This document shows, piece by piece, positions 39,722 through 49,673 of a stretch of 64,000 nucleotides of DNA (the first letter of the stretch is position 1; each line of letters begins with the position of its first letter). This DNA is from Collinsella aerofaciens. Its GTDB lineage: Bacteria > Actinomycetota > Coriobacteriia > Coriobacteriales > Coriobacteriaceae. The stretch is from NCBI RefSeq assembly GCF_028209625.1, contig NZ_JAQLDU010000009.1:1-64000 (forward strand), written 5' to 3'. A model generated the notes under the pieces. It ran no database searches and was not told the DNA's origin. It saw only the letters and a program-made list of their open reading frames with translations. A program made the translations under genes and the position numbers.

Positions 39722-40450
39722 ATGAAGATCATTAAAGCTAAAGACTACGAGGATATGAGCCGCAAGGCCGCCAATATCATCTCGGCGCAGGTTATCCTCA
39801 AGCCCGATTGCGTGCTGGGTCTTGCCACCGGCTCCACCCCGATCGGTGCCTACAAGCAGCTCGTTGCTTGGTACGAGAAGGGCGACGTCGACTTTGCCGA
39901 GGTCAGCACCTACAACCTGGACGAGTATCGCGGCCTTTCGCACGACGATCCCCAGAGCTATCACTACTTCATGCGTGAGAACTTCTTCGATCACATCAAC
40001 ATCGACCTGAACAACACGCATGTGCCCGACGGTTCCAACCCCGACGCCGCCGCTGCCTGCTCTGAGTACGACAAGATCGTCGCCGCCGCCGGTTACCCGG
40101 ATCTGCAGCTGCTCGGCATTGGCAACAACGGCCACATCGGTTTCAACGAGCCCGATGACCACTTCTCCAAGGGCACGCACTGCGTCGACCTCACCGAGAG
40201 CACCATTCAGGCCAACAGCCGCCTGTTCGACAGCATCGACGATGTTCCCCGTCAGGCCTACACCATGGGTACCCAGACCATCATGTATGCCCGCATGATC
40301 CTAGTCGTCGCCAACGGCGAGGCCAAGGCTCAGGCCGTGCATGACATGTGCTATGGTCCGGTTACGCCCGCGTGCCCGGCTTCGATCCTGCAGCTGCACA
40401 CCAACTGCGTTGTCGTTGCCGACGAGGCCGCCCTTTCGCTCTGCGAGTAG
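39722..40450 (+). CDS. nagB: Glucosamine-6-phosphate deaminase
   Basis: This 242-residue enzyme converts glucosamine-6-phosphate to fructose-6-phosphate and ammonia. Typical motifs are LGLATGSTPIGAYKQL, YNLDEYRGL with the catalytic Asp, GIGNNGHIGFNEP with the catalytic His, and PASILQLH near the end. The start ATG at 39722 follows GAGAAAGGA; upstream in-frame extension crosses the leader. The terminator at 40483 follows. Confidence 0.96.
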   Translation: MKIIKAKDYEDMSRKAANIISAQVILKPDCVLGLATGSTPIGAYKQLVAWYEKGDVDFAEVSTYNLDEYRGLSHDDPQSYHYFMRENFFDHINIDLNNTHVPDGSNPDAAAACSEYDKIVAAAGYPDLQLLGIGNNGHIGFNEPDDHFSKGTHCVDLTESTIQANSRLFDSIDDVPRQAYTMGTQTIMYARMILVVANGEAKAQAVHDMCYGPVTPACPASILQLHTNCVVVADEAALSLCE

Positions 40451-40897
40451 CGCGAATCCTGCATCTCGACATAGCCTTGCCTAAGGCCTCCGCTTTGCGG
40501 GGGCCTTTTTGTTATCCCTTTCCGCCCGCTTGACCAAAATCTTGCCGCAAGCTTGGCGAATGCCGGATGTCAAACAGTTTGATTCATTCCATACCAGATT
40601 CTATGCAAAAATGCCACTAAAAGGTCGTAGACGGTAGCGGGTGCTAGGCGAGTTGAATGACATGGCTGAACCTTGTTCATTTGCGTTACACTGCCGCTTA
40701 GATGGGACAAGCTGACAAGCCATTTACCTGCTTAAAGACCGATTAGTCGGGGGATTAATAACAATCGGCCCTCGCTGTACAAAAACTTGCCGCTTGCGTA
40801 CCAAAAGACAACCTAAAACACAAGGTCGCTCTATTCATAGCGCGGCTTGTATGGTCTTGCGGTTACGGTGTCCATACGGTCGAGTTGAGGAGCGGGC
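40451..40897 (+). other. 447-bp intergenic region before the BTAD-like regulator
   Basis: It starts with the nagB terminator, then about 380 bp with no gene. It probably carries the promoter of the large regulator; no clear -35/-10 pair or repeat stands out. Confidence 0.6.
40483..40511 (+). terminator. Terminator of nagB
   Basis: AAGGCCTCCGC and GCGGGGGCCTT pair around TTT, followed by TTTGTT. Confidence 0.88.
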
Positions 40898-43897
40898 ATG
40901 GTAAACGATTTGGGCAGTATGGACGACCTCGAGCTGATGCCGCTGGGCGGAGGCTATATGGTGCGACGCGAACGCTTGATGAATGAGCTTATCGCCAAGG
41001 GCCGAAAGGCCGGCATCGTGGTTCTTTATGCGCCCGACGGGTTTGGGAAGACCTCGGTGCTGCTGCAGTACACCCATGAGGTTAAATGCGACCCGACGCG
41101 AGGCCCCGTGCGGATTATCGAGGCCGATCGCGCCACTGGGCGCGAGGTGTTTATGCAGCTCGAGGTGGTTACCGAAGAACTCAAAGACAAACCGCACTCC
41201 CTTATCGCGATTGATAATGTGCCAAACCTCGATCAGCACGATACCGAAGACCTCATCGACAGGATTCGCGGCCTGCGCGCTATGGGGGTGGGGGTCTTTA
41301 TCTCCTGCCGTCCTTCAAATCGTCAACTGATTCATGGGCTGGGCGATTCGGTTAAGATCAATGCGCAGATGCTCAAGGTGCATGCCTATGAGTATTCGGC
41401 GTGGGCATCGGCGTTTTCGATCAGCACATCGCTCGACTTTTATCAGCTCACGCAGGGCGTGCCCGAGCTCGTTTCGGCATTGCAGACGGGTCTGTATGGC
41501 CAAGGCGACGTAGCCGGTCTGCTCGAAAACGAGATTGTCAACGTATATGGCGCGGCACTTGTCGACTTGGCTTCGCTCGACAATAATGCACTGTTTTGCG
41601 TGGCATGTCTCATGATTTTGATGGGCGAGGGCAATATCGCAGAACTCGAGGCTTGCGGGGTGAGGCTATCGATGGTCGACCAGTCCTACTTCGTACGCGA
41701 CTACCCGATCTTTGGCTTGGACCCCGCCGAGCGGAGTTTTACGTGTCTGGGCACGGAGGATAACGGACGCTTGCGCTTGCGTAAGTTGGTGGCCGAGGTT
41801 CGCCCCGAACTTGTTCCGAGGGCGGCCCGGATTTTGCTTAAGGCGGGCCGATGCGATACGGCGATGGACCTGGCGGACGCCTTTTTGGACCGTGAAGCGG
41901 TCCTTGAACTTGCTGGGCAGTATGGGGCCGATCTGGCTCTGACGGGGCACGGGGCCGATATCTGCCGAGCAGCGCTGGGCACGATCGATGCGGACGATCC
42001 GGCTCCAGAGCCAACGCCTGCCGAGGCGCTCGGCGTATATCTGGCAGCGGTCAGCGTGTCCAATACAAAGCTCGCTCGCTATATGGCATCGGTCATCGAG
42101 CGCGGGGGCGAACGGGCGGTCTGCGAAATAGACCCTGTTTCATGGAGGGTGGCCCAGACACTGACGGCTGTTTGCTATGGGGACAACGGGCTTGGGCTCC
42201 CTATGAACCTGGCCGTGCCAGAAATAGAGACGTCCCACACCGCGCTCGACATGCTGTCCGCGCATATCGAGGTCAAGCGATGCCTGACCGAACGGGGAGA
42301 TGACGGCGGCGTTCTACAGCAGCTCAAAACGAGCAAGGCCTATGACTGCGAGCTCGACATCGCGGGGATTGTTATACGGGCCGATAGCATGCTGGTGGAG
42401 CTCTTTGACGGGTCGTTTGCGGGAATCGACGAGCGCGACGACGAGATGACGGTGGTGCGGGAGGCGCTCGACGTACGTGGGCTTAAGGCGATGGCTATCT
42501 GGGTGCGCATGGTGTTGGCGGCACGGCGGCTCCTTTCCGGCCTGCCGGTAACCGACGACGCGGCGTTCAACGAGCTCGATCGTTTTGCCGTGCGCATGCG
42601 CGACAACCAGATTCAGCTGTTTGGCCTGTTGCTAGAAGGCTGGCAGTCGCTGGCAGAGGGACGGCCGGTTAATGCAAAGTTCCGTGCGGTCCAAGTGCTC
42701 AAACTTGCCGAAGAGTCGATTGCGTACATGCGCGATAACGCATTGCTGCTGGAGCGCGCGGCGTATCTGCGTAACACCTCGATGGTTTCGGTACGTGAGG
42801 AAGCGGAGTTGCTCGATATAAGCCAGACGCAGGTTGGTGGAGCGGAGGCCTGGATGGTGGCGCTGCATTTGGCCTGTGCGGGCCGAGACAGCGATCTTGC
42901 GGCCTGGATGTCCATGAATCGTGCGGGGATTCTGGAGCCATCGTATCGGCTCTTTGCGCGCCTTGCCATGCATTGTCTGGGCGAGCCGGCGACCAGGATT
43001 CGCAAGAAGCTTCCCGTGCGCGAGCTGTCGCGGTACTCGCTGCGCGACGATTTGGAAGGGGAGGGCGAGCGCCTGTTCCAGGCCGGCGAGGTTGAAGCCG
43101 TTGATACCATTGACCATATCGAGATTCGCATGTTTGGTGCGTTTCGCGCCGAGCGCGACGGGTTTCCCATCACGGACAAAATGTGGCGCCGCAAGAAGGC
43201 GGCGACACTTGCCGAGCGGCTTGCGCTGGGCATGGATGCGCTCGTCGATCGTGAGACGCTGGCCATGGAGTTGTGGCCCCATGCCGAGTTCAATAGCGCC
43301 CGCAACAACCTGTACTCGACGATATCGCGCTTGCGGTCGGCTTTGGGACCGACGCCGGATGGCAAGTCGTGTGTGCTCATCCAAAATGAATGCATCGGAC
43401 TCAACGGCGACTACGTCAAGACCGATGTACGGCTGTTTGACCAGATAAGCCGCGAGGTTTTGGGAAATCGCACGGGTGCGCGCGGGCCCCATTTAGTTGA
43501 GCTGTGCCTTAAGATTGAGCAGCTTTATGCCGGACCGCTGTATGTTCCCAATGGCTGTAACCCCACCTACTTTTTGCGTATGCGACGCATTATGCAGTCA
43601 AAGTACATCGATTGCATGATTAAGGGAGCAAATGCCGCTCTAGAAGAAAACGATTTGCAGTCGGCGATTTGGCTGGCGGAGTCGGGGCTTCGACAGGAAA
43701 CGGCGCGTGAGGATATGGTGCGCTGCGCCATGCGCGTCTACAGTGCGGCGGGGCGGCGGCGCGATATCGTCGAGCTATACAGCGGGCATATGCACCATCT
43801 AAGGGAACAGGTCAATGGCGTACCCGAGCCCGAGACGCGGCATCTATACGAGCGCTTGGTGGAGGGGCGGCTCAATCGCGTGCTGGTCGAGCGATAA
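40898..43897 (+). CDS. Large STAND-type regulator with C-terminal winged helix and BTAD-like domain
   Basis: This 999-residue protein starts at an ATG after GAGGAG. The N-terminal domain has a P-loop, APDGFGKTS (about residues 46-54), and SLIAIDNVP as a possible Walker B, as in LuxR/MalT-type STAND proteins. A long helical middle follows. Residues about 745-835 look like an OmpR/SARP winged helix (IEIRMFGAFRAERDGFPI, then RNNLYSTISRLRSALG). The last 150 residues resemble a bacterial transcriptional activation (BTAD) repeat domain. It is probably a ligand- or nucleotide-controlled transcription factor. It is monocistronic and its targets are unknown. Confidence 0.8.
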   Translation: MVNDLGSMDDLELMPLGGGYMVRRERLMNELIAKGRKAGIVVLYAPDGFGKTSVLLQYTHEVKCDPTRGPVRIIEADRATGREVFMQLEVVTEELKDKPHSLIAIDNVPNLDQHDTEDLIDRIRGLRAMGVGVFISCRPSNRQLIHGLGDSVKINAQMLKVHAYEYSAWASAFSISTSLDFYQLTQGVPELVSALQTGLYGQGDVAGLLENEIVNVYGAALVDLASLDNNALFCVACLMILMGEGNIAELEACGVRLSMVDQSYFVRDYPIFGLDPAERSFTCLGTEDNGRLRLRKLVAEVRPELVPRAARILLKAGRCDTAMDLADAFLDREAVLELAGQYGADLALTGHGADICRAALGTIDADDPAPEPTPAEALGVYLAAVSVSNTKLARYMASVIERGGERAVCEIDPVSWRVAQTLTAVCYGDNGLGLPMNLAVPEIETSHTALDMLSAHIEVKRCLTERGDDGGVLQQLKTSKAYDCELDIAGIVIRADSMLVELFDGSFAGIDERDDEMTVVREALDVRGLKAMAIWVRMVLAARRLLSGLPVTDDAAFNELDRFAVRMRDNQIQLFGLLLEGWQSLAEGRPVNAKFRAVQVLKLAEESIAYMRDNALLLERAAYLRNTSMVSVREEAELLDISQTQVGGAEAWMVALHLACAGRDSDLAAWMSMNRAGILEPSYRLFARLAMHCLGEPATRIRKKLPVRELSRYSLRDDLEGEGERLFQAGEVEAVDTIDHIEIRMFGAFRAERDGFPITDKMWRRKKAATLAERLALGMDALVDRETLAMELWPHAEFNSARNNLYSTISRLRSALGPTPDGKSCVLIQNECIGLNGDYVKTDVRLFDQISREVLGNRTGARGPHLVELCLKIEQLYAGPLYVPNGCNPTYFLRMRRIMQSKYIDCMIKGANAALEENDLQSAIWLAESGLRQETAREDMVRCAMRVYSAAGRRRDIVELYSGHMHHLREQVNGVPEPETRHLYERLVEGRLNRVLVER

Positions 43898-43929
43898 AAA
43901 ACGGGCGCCCGAAGTACTTGGGCACCCGT
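43895..43929 (-). terminator. Terminator of yhbY
   Basis: ACGGGCGCCC and GGGCACCCGT pair with AGTACT in the centre; on the minus strand it ends in TTTTTT. It also separates the convergent regulator gene. Confidence 0.85.
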
Positions 43930-43966
43930 AAGCTTGCTATGTGTTGGCTCGCCGGATCATTGGCTC

Positions 43967-44266
43967 TTAGACGAGCTTGATCTTCTCGATGTCCTTGCGC
44001 GAGGACTCGCGATACAGCGAGAACTTGCGGCCGATGACCTGGACGACCTCGGCGTGGCAACGCTCAGCGAGCTCTTCGGCGGCCTCGCGGGCGGAAAGAC
44101 TGGAGCCATCGAGCACGGAGCACTTAACGAGCTCGTGCTTCTCCAGGTAGGCGACCGTCTGCTCGACGGTGCCCTCGTTGACATCGGACTTGCCGATGAT
44201 GATGGCGGGGTTGAGGTGATGGGCCATGCTGCGAAGCTGCTTGACCTGGGCTCCTGTCAGTGCCAT
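43967..44266 (-). CDS. yhbY: YhbY-family (CRM domain) RNA-binding protein
   Basis: This 99-residue protein matches the CRS1-YhbY family: LTGAQVKQLRSMAHHLNPAI, IGKSDVNEGTVEQT, and VVQVIGRKFSLYRES near the C-terminus. It binds RNA and is linked to 50S ribosome assembly. Length is typical. It is a single-gene minus-strand unit with its own terminator. Confidence 0.94.
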   Translation of the reverse strand: MALTGAQVKQLRSMAHHLNPAIIIGKSDVNEGTVEQTVAYLEKHELVKCSVLDGSSLSAREAAEELAERCHAEVVQVIGRKFSLYRESSRKDIEKIKLV

Positions 44267-44424
44267 GGGTTCTCGCTTTCTATGTATGGGGCGCCCCGCG
44301 ACGGGGCCTTAATCTACGTGAGCTGTCCCACGATAGCGCAGGAACGGCGCGGTGTGGAGCGTGTTTGCCCAGTTCAAAAAGAATGCGGATGCCGAGGTGA
44401 TGGGCAGCGCAGGCTGTGAACGGG

Positions 44425-45312
44425 CTACGAGCGGGATTCAGAGACCGGTTCCCATGCAATAAACGCCCAGCGAACCTTACGGACATGGTCGAGCATATAG
44501 CGCCCCTGCGACACGCCCTTGGAGCCCGGCTCACCGGCATGGGGATTCTCGATCATGTGTTGGGCGATGTAGTCGCGCAGACGGTCGACCTTATCCTCGT
44601 TGCCATGCTCAAGCATGCGGGAAAAGTCCGCCACGCCTGCCTCAAGGCTGTCGAAGGTATCGCGACGCGGCGATTCAAAGTACGTGACCTGCGGCAGGGC
44701 ACCCATCTGAATGAGGATGTTGAAGGCGTACACAAAGCCATTGCTGCAGGTAACCGAGGCGCCGATAGCGTTCATCAAGTGCAGATCATAGCGCGGGCTG
44801 GAGTTGGCGACCATCGTGACTGCACAACGCCGACGAGCCGTACGGTCGAGCTTGGCAAGCGCGCCTTTTAGGTTGGTCGTGGTGACAGAGCGACTGGCAA
44901 AGGCAACATCAACAGCCTTGGCAACCGGCCCAACCAGATCCCAATCATCGTCCCAGGCAAGCTCAAGCGGCGTAATGCGATCCTCGAGCCCATAGTACTC
45001 AATGCCAGCATCAAGCGTGCCCAACATGGCAGGGGAAAAGTCAGCAGCAATCACAGGATGCCCAGCCTGAGCAAGCGGAATAGCAATCGACCCAGCCCCG
45101 CACCCCATATCGAGTACCGACTCGCCGGGCTCAAGCGCCAGCAGCTTTATAAAATCCCGAGCATAAGGGGCAGTCTCCAACGGCCGAAAATGCCGAGCCC
45201 TTTTATCCCACTCAAAAGAATCGTCAGCCCGCCGCCGATCAGCTTGCAGACGCATCCACTCCAGATTCCAATCTGTGGAAAGCAGCTCAGAACGATTCTC
45301 CCCATCAGCCAC
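44425..45312 (-). CDS. Class I SAM-dependent methyltransferase
   Basis: This 295-residue protein has motif I VLDMGCGAGSIAIPLA (near residue 67) followed by AADFSPAMLGTL, the SAM-binding region of class I methyltransferases. The GTG at 45312 has a strong AGGAGG upstream; the frame extends 20 codons further, through a terminator-like hairpin, and that part is probably untranslated. Neighbouring genes (PFL protein, YhbY) give no clue to the substrate. It resembles UbiE/YcgJ-like enzymes generally, but no substrate assignment is justified. Confidence 0.88.
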   Translation of the reverse strand: MADGENRSELLSTDWNLEWMRLQADRRRADDSFEWDKRARHFRPLETAPYARDFIKLLALEPGESVLDMGCGAGSIAIPLAQAGHPVIAADFSPAMLGTLDAGIEYYGLEDRITPLELAWDDDWDLVGPVAKAVDVAFASRSVTTTNLKGALAKLDRTARRRCAVTMVANSSPRYDLHLMNAIGASVTCSNGFVYAFNILIQMGALPQVTYFESPRRDTFDSLEAGVADFSRMLEHGNEDKVDRLRDYIAQHMIENPHAGEPGSKGVSQGRYMLDHVRKVRWAFIAWEPVSESRS

Positions 45313-45331
45313 GGGCCAACCTCCTAGCAAC

Positions 45332-45363
45332 AAAAAAGCGACTCCTCCCAAAAGAAGAGCCGC
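45332..45363 (-). terminator. Terminator-like hairpin upstream of the methyltransferase
   Basis: On the minus strand GCGGCTC pairs with GAGTCGC (one G-T pair), followed by TTTTTT. It could end the PFL transcript or attenuate the methyltransferase. Confidence 0.7.
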
Positions 45364-45477
45364 AACCAGCATATATCAGAAAGAACCGATCCAACGCCAA
45401 ACCGTCATACCAGCAAAGTGGAGCAGAAGCGAAGCGACTGCAACCGGGATAGAACCCAACCGAGGTCCCGTTGTGCG

Positions 45478-45615
45478 GGAGCCCCGGGGAGGGCAAATAT
45501 ATAAGGTCGATCGCGAGTTCCGCACGAGCCGGAGAGCACTTAATGTGCTCTCCGTGCGAGTCAGGACTGTCCGAGCAGGCGACCTTATATGTCTGCCGCC
45601 CGGCGGCGGGGCTCC
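45478..45615. repeat. Compound three-level inverted repeat after the PFL gene
   Basis: Outer arms GGAGCCCCG (45478-45486) and CGGGGCTCC (45607-45615) are perfect. Middle arms 45492-45509 and 45580-45597 match at 16 of 18 bases and hold ATATAAGGTCG. The inner hairpin GGAGAGCAC/GTGCTCTCC (45531-45553) is perfect and extended by CGCAC/GTGCG. It lies 17 bp past the PFL stop. Confidence 0.85.
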
Positions 45616-45632
45616 TCGCCAGTCCCCCTCAG

Positions 45633-46997
45633 CTAGTTCTTGAGCGAGTTCAGCGGCGCCGGGAAGCGTCCACCGCGGTGGGCAAGCACGGTGCCGGCGT
45701 TGGGGTTCACCGGCATGATAGGCGCACGGCCAAATAGGCCGCCGTACTCGACGCAGTCGCCCACGCCCTTGCCAATGGCGGGAATCACGCGGACGGCCGT
45801 GGTCTTGTTGTTGATGACGCCGATGGCCATCTCGTCGGCGATAATGCCGGCGATGGTCTCGACCGGGGTGTCGCCGGGGATGGCGATCATGTCCAGGCCA
45901 ACGGAGCACACGCAGGTCATGGCCTCGAGCTTCTCGAGCGAAAGCGCGCCGGCCTCGACGGCGGCGATCATGCCGGCGTCCTCGGACACGGGGATAAAAG
46001 CACCCGAGAGACCGCCCACGCTGGAGCTAGCCATGACGCCGCCCTTCTTGACGGCATCGTTGAGCATGGCGAGCGCGCAGGTCGTGCCGGGACCACCGCA
46101 GGTGCCCACGCCGATGATCTCGAGGATGCGAGCGACGGAGTCGCCGATGGCGGGCGTGGGAGCCAGCGACAGGTCGACAATGCCCTTCTCGACACCCAGG
46201 CGATGGGCGGCCTCGCGGCTCATGAGCTCGCCGGCACGGGTGATCTTAAAGGCGGTCTGCTTAATCTTCTCGGCGACTTCCATCATCGATGCAGAGTCGG
46301 GCAGCGTCTCCAGGGCTGCGGCCATAACGCCGGGGCCCGAGACGCCTACGTTGATGACGGCGTCGGCCTCGCCACCGCCGTGGACGGCGCCCGCCATAAA
46401 CGGGGAGTCCTCGACCATGTTAGCAAAGCAGACAAACTTGGAAGCGCCGACGGAATCCTGGTCGGCCGTGAGTTTAGCGGCATCGATGATGGTCTGGGCG
46501 GCCATAAGCACGGCGTCCATGTTGATGCCGGCACGCAGGCTGGCGACGTTGACGCTGGAGCAGACACGGCTCGTGGTGGCGAGCGCCTGGGGGATGGACT
46601 GGATGACGCGGCGGTCGGCGTCGCCGATGCCCTTCTGGACGAGTGCGGAGAAGCCGCCCAGGTAATCGATGCCGAGCGTCTCGGCCGCGCGGTCGAGGGC
46701 ATGCGCGATGGGGGTGAGGTCCTCATCCTTGCAGCACGCGGCGATCTGCGCCACCGGGGTGACGGAAACGCGCTTGTTGACAATGGGGATACCGTACTCG
46801 CGCTCGAGGTTCTCGGCGGTCTCGACCAGATGCTCAGCCGTGTGCGTCACATGGTCGTAGATCTTCGTGCACATGCGGTCGAGGTTCTCGTCACCGCAAC
46901 CCATGAGCGAAACACCCATGGTGATGGTCCTGATGTCGAGGTTCTGTTCCTCAACCATGCCGCGGGTTTCCGCGATTTCTGCGGGCGTGATCGCCAT
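45633..46997 (-). CDS. PFL family protein (UPF0210/DUF711)
   Basis: This 454-residue protein fits the UPF0210 family, whose fold is related to pyruvate-formate lyase-like proteins but whose function is not established. Visible features are [47 protein letters not shown] and [17 protein letters not shown], with several conserved cysteines. The ATG at 46997 follows TAGGAG; a longer frame to 47054 lacks a ribosome binding site. Usually an ACT-domain gene (UPF0237) is adjacent; it is absent here. Confidence 0.92.
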   Translation of the reverse strand: MAITPAEIAETRGMVEEQNLDIRTITMGVSLMGCGDENLDRMCTKIYDHVTHTAEHLVETAENLEREYGIPIVNKRVSVTPVAQIAACCKDEDLTPIAHALDRAAETLGIDYLGGFSALVQKGIGDADRRVIQSIPQALATTSRVCSSVNVASLRAGINMDAVLMAAQTIIDAAKLTADQDSVGASKFVCFANMVEDSPFMAGAVHGGGEADAVINVGVSGPGVMAAALETLPDSASMMEVAEKIKQTAFKITRAGELMSREAAHRLGVEKGIVDLSLAPTPAIGDSVARILEIIGVGTCGGPGTTCALAMLNDAVKKGGVMASSSVGGLSGAFIPVSEDAGMIAAVEAGALSLEKLEAMTCVCSVGLDMIAIPGDTPVETIAGIIADEMAIGVINNKTTAVRVIPAIGKGVGDCVEYGGLFGRAPIMPVNPNAGTVLAHRGGRFPAPLNSLKN

Positions 46998-47105
46998 CCT
47001 TGCGCTCCTATCTGCCAAAACGAGCATAGTCTTATCTATTCTAACGTGCCGCACGTGCCAAGTGGCGCGTGCGGCACGTTTTGGTGCTCGGTTGTTTCCG
47101 TTGTG

Positions 47106-49664
47106 TTACTTCCCAAAGACCTCTTCGGCGATACGAGCGCTCTCGGCGGCGTCCTTGGCGTAGTAGTCCGCGCCGATTTGCTTGGCGTATTCGGGGGTGA
47201 GCACGGCGCCGCCCACGATGATCTTGACGCCCGGAACCTCGGCATGGAGCAACTTGATGGTCTCTTCCATGGCGACGACCGTGGTGGTCATAAGCGCCGA
47301 GAGGCCGACGAGCTTGATGTCACGCTCCTGCACGGTCTTGAGCACCTCTTGCGGGTCGACATCGCGGCCTAGGTCAAAGACGGTGTAGCCGTAGTTGTCG
47401 AGCAGCATCTTGACGATGTTCTTGCCGATATCGTGGATGTCGCCCTTGACGGTGGCCACGCAGATCTTGCCCTTGTCGGCGATCTCGCCGGCGGGCATCA
47501 GGCGCTTGATGGTGTCGAAGCCCACGCGTGCGGCTTCGGCCGAGGCCATGAGTTGCGGCAAGAAGAACTTGCCCTGGTCAAAGAGGACGCCCACCTCGTC
47601 GAGAGCGGGGATAAAGTGGTTGTTGATAAGGTCCATGGCGTCGTGGTCTGCCAGCAGACGCTCGGTCTCGGCAGCGATCTCGCCTTTGCGGCCCGAGACG
47701 ACCATGCGACGAATCGGGTCGTCGTTGCCGTCGGTGCCGGCGGTGCCGGCAGCGGGCACGGTGTCGGTCGATGCGGCCTGAGCTGCTGCCGGGTTGGCGG
47801 CGATCTTATACGGATCGGTCCAGCCGGCATAGCGCTCGATGTATCCGGTCGAGCCCTCGTCCTCAACGCTCAGGACGCGATAGCTGTAGACGGTGTCCAT
47901 AAAGCGCTTGGAGCCCGGGTTCATGATGGGGGCATCGAGGCCCGCGCCAAAGGCGGCGGCCAAAAAGACCGAGCCCAGCAGCGGGCGGGCAGGCAGACCA
48001 AAGCTGATGTTCGACACGCCGAGCGCGCATTTGACGCCCAGGCGCTCCTTGCACAGGGACATGGCGCGCAGGATCTGCTCGGCCTGGCGTTGATTGGTCG
48101 AGGCGGTCATGACCAGGCAGTCGATGAGGATACGGTCCGGGCCGATGCCGTAGCGGGCAGCCTCGGCCACGATGCGCTCGGCGATGGCAAAGCGGGCCTC
48201 GGCGGTATCGGGGATGCCGCCTTCGTCGAGCGTAAGGCCGACAACGTTGGTGCCGTAGTGGGCGACCAGCGGGAAGATCTCGTCCATGATCTGCTGCTTG
48301 CCGTTGACCGAGTTGATGATGGGCTTGCCGGCGTAGCGACGTACGGCGGCCTCGACGGCGGCGGGGTCGGTGGAGTCGATCTGCAGCGGCAGCAGCGTGG
48401 AGCCTTGGAGCTGCTCGGTGGCCTGTTGGATAATCTTGACCTCGTCGATCTCGGGCAGGCCCACGTTGACGTCCAGGATGTCGGCGCCCTGCTCCTGCTG
48501 GCTGATGCCCTGGCTCACGACGTAGTCCAGGTCGCCGTCGCGCAGGGCTTGCTGCAGGCGCTTTTTGCCGGTGGGATTGATGCGCTCGCCGATGACGGCG
48601 ATCTTGTGACCGTCACAGGGAAGGTCCACGACCGTCTGGGCGCTCGTGACCGACATGCTGGGCTTGCGGTGGTGCGGGCTGGGCGTGTGGTTATCGATAA
48701 GCGTGCGCAAGGCGGCCATGTGCGCCGGCGTGGTGCCGCAGCAGCCGCCCACGACGCTTACGCCGTCCTCAATCATACCGGCGACGGCCACGGCGTACTC
48801 GGGCGCCTGGATATCAAAGACGGTGTTGCCGTCGTCGTCCACGTGGGGCAGTCCTGCGTTGGCCTGCACTATAACGGGCTTGTCCGTAACGGTGAGCATG
48901 CGAGCGGCGAGTCCTCGGAGCTCGGCCGGTCCCTGGCTGCAGTTGATGCCCAAAACGTCGGCGCCGATGGCATCGAGCGTGATGGCGGCAACCTCGGGAC
49001 TCGTGCCCAGGAAGGTGCGACCGTCTTCCTCAAAGGTCATGGTGGCAAAGACGGGCAGGTCGGAGTTCTCGCGGCAGGCGAGGACGGCCGCCTTGATCTC
49101 GGCAAGGTCGGTCATGGTCTCGATAATAAAGAGGTCCACGCCCGCATCGACGCCGGCGCGCACTTCCTCGGCAAAGAGGTCGTAGGCCTCGTCGAAGCTG
49201 AGGGTGCCCAGGGGGCGAAGCAGCGCACCGATGGGGCCGATGTCGCCGGCGACGTAATGGGCACCGGCCGCGCGGGCGCAAGAGACCGCGGCGGCAAAGA
49301 CATCTGCCACGGTGGCGGCGCCATCGAGCTTGTGCGCGTTGGCGCCAAAGGTGTTGGCGGTGATCACGTCACAGCCTGCCTCGACATATTGACGTTGGAT
49401 ATCGGTGATGACCTGGGGCTCCTCAAAGTTGAGCAGCTCGGGCAGGGCGCCCGCCTTCATGCCAGCGGCCTGCAACATGGTGCCCATGCCGCCGTCAAAC
49501 AGCAGGTGCCCGGTGCCCTTGATGGCGGCGCGCAGACGATCGTCCTTAATGCGAAGGTCGTCGATCGTGCGCGTCTTGTACACAGCGCCGTTGCAGCGCG
49601 CAGTATTGACAGGTGCCGCCAGTGCAGTACCGTCAGAATCATGAGTGATAAGCGGAGTAGACAT
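47106..49664 (-). CDS. metH: Cobalamin-dependent methionine synthase without activation domain
   Basis: This 852-residue enzyme transfers a methyl group from methyltetrahydrofolate to homocysteine through B12. Order: homocysteine domain (about 40-335) with zinc ligands in GINCSQG and VVGGCCGTTP, pterin-binding domain (about 350-620), B12 cap (about 660-730), and B12-binding domain with KGDIHDIGKNI supplying the axial His. The C-terminal SAM activation domain of the usual 1200-residue enzyme is missing and is encoded by the gene just upstream (49674-50462). About 40 Ala/Thr-rich residues link the pterin and cap domains. The ATG has TTAGGAG upstream. Confidence 0.95.
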   Translation of the reverse strand: MSTPLITHDSDGTALAAPVNTARCNGAVYKTRTIDDLRIKDDRLRAAIKGTGHLLFDGGMGTMLQAAGMKAGALPELLNFEEPQVITDIQRQYVEAGCDVITANTFGANAHKLDGAATVADVFAAAVSCARAAGAHYVAGDIGPIGALLRPLGTLSFDEAYDLFAEEVRAGVDAGVDLFIIETMTDLAEIKAAVLACRENSDLPVFATMTFEEDGRTFLGTSPEVAAITLDAIGADVLGINCSQGPAELRGLAARMLTVTDKPVIVQANAGLPHVDDDGNTVFDIQAPEYAVAVAGMIEDGVSVVGGCCGTTPAHMAALRTLIDNHTPSPHHRKPSMSVTSAQTVVDLPCDGHKIAVIGERINPTGKKRLQQALRDGDLDYVVSQGISQQEQGADILDVNVGLPEIDEVKIIQQATEQLQGSTLLPLQIDSTDPAAVEAAVRRYAGKPIINSVNGKQQIMDEIFPLVAHYGTNVVGLTLDEGGIPDTAEARFAIAERIVAEAARYGIGPDRILIDCLVMTASTNQRQAEQILRAMSLCKERLGVKCALGVSNISFGLPARPLLGSVFLAAAFGAGLDAPIMNPGSKRFMDTVYSYRVLSVEDEGSTGYIERYAGWTDPYKIAANPAAAQAASTDTVPAAGTAGTDGNDDPIRRMVVSGRKGEIAAETERLLADHDAMDLINNHFIPALDEVGVLFDQGKFFLPQLMASAEAARVGFDTIKRLMPAGEIADKGKICVATVKGDIHDIGKNIVKMLLDNYGYTVFDLGRDVDPQEVLKTVQERDIKLVGLSALMTTTVVAMEETIKLLHAEVPGVKIIVGGAVLTPEYAKQIGADYYAKDAAESARIAEEVFGK

Positions 49665-49673
49665 CGATGGCTC

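Noticed and set aside
45313..45372. Longer hydrophobic N-terminus for the methyltransferase
   Set aside because: It would be read through a terminator-like hairpin, while the GTG at 45312 has a strong AGGAGG.
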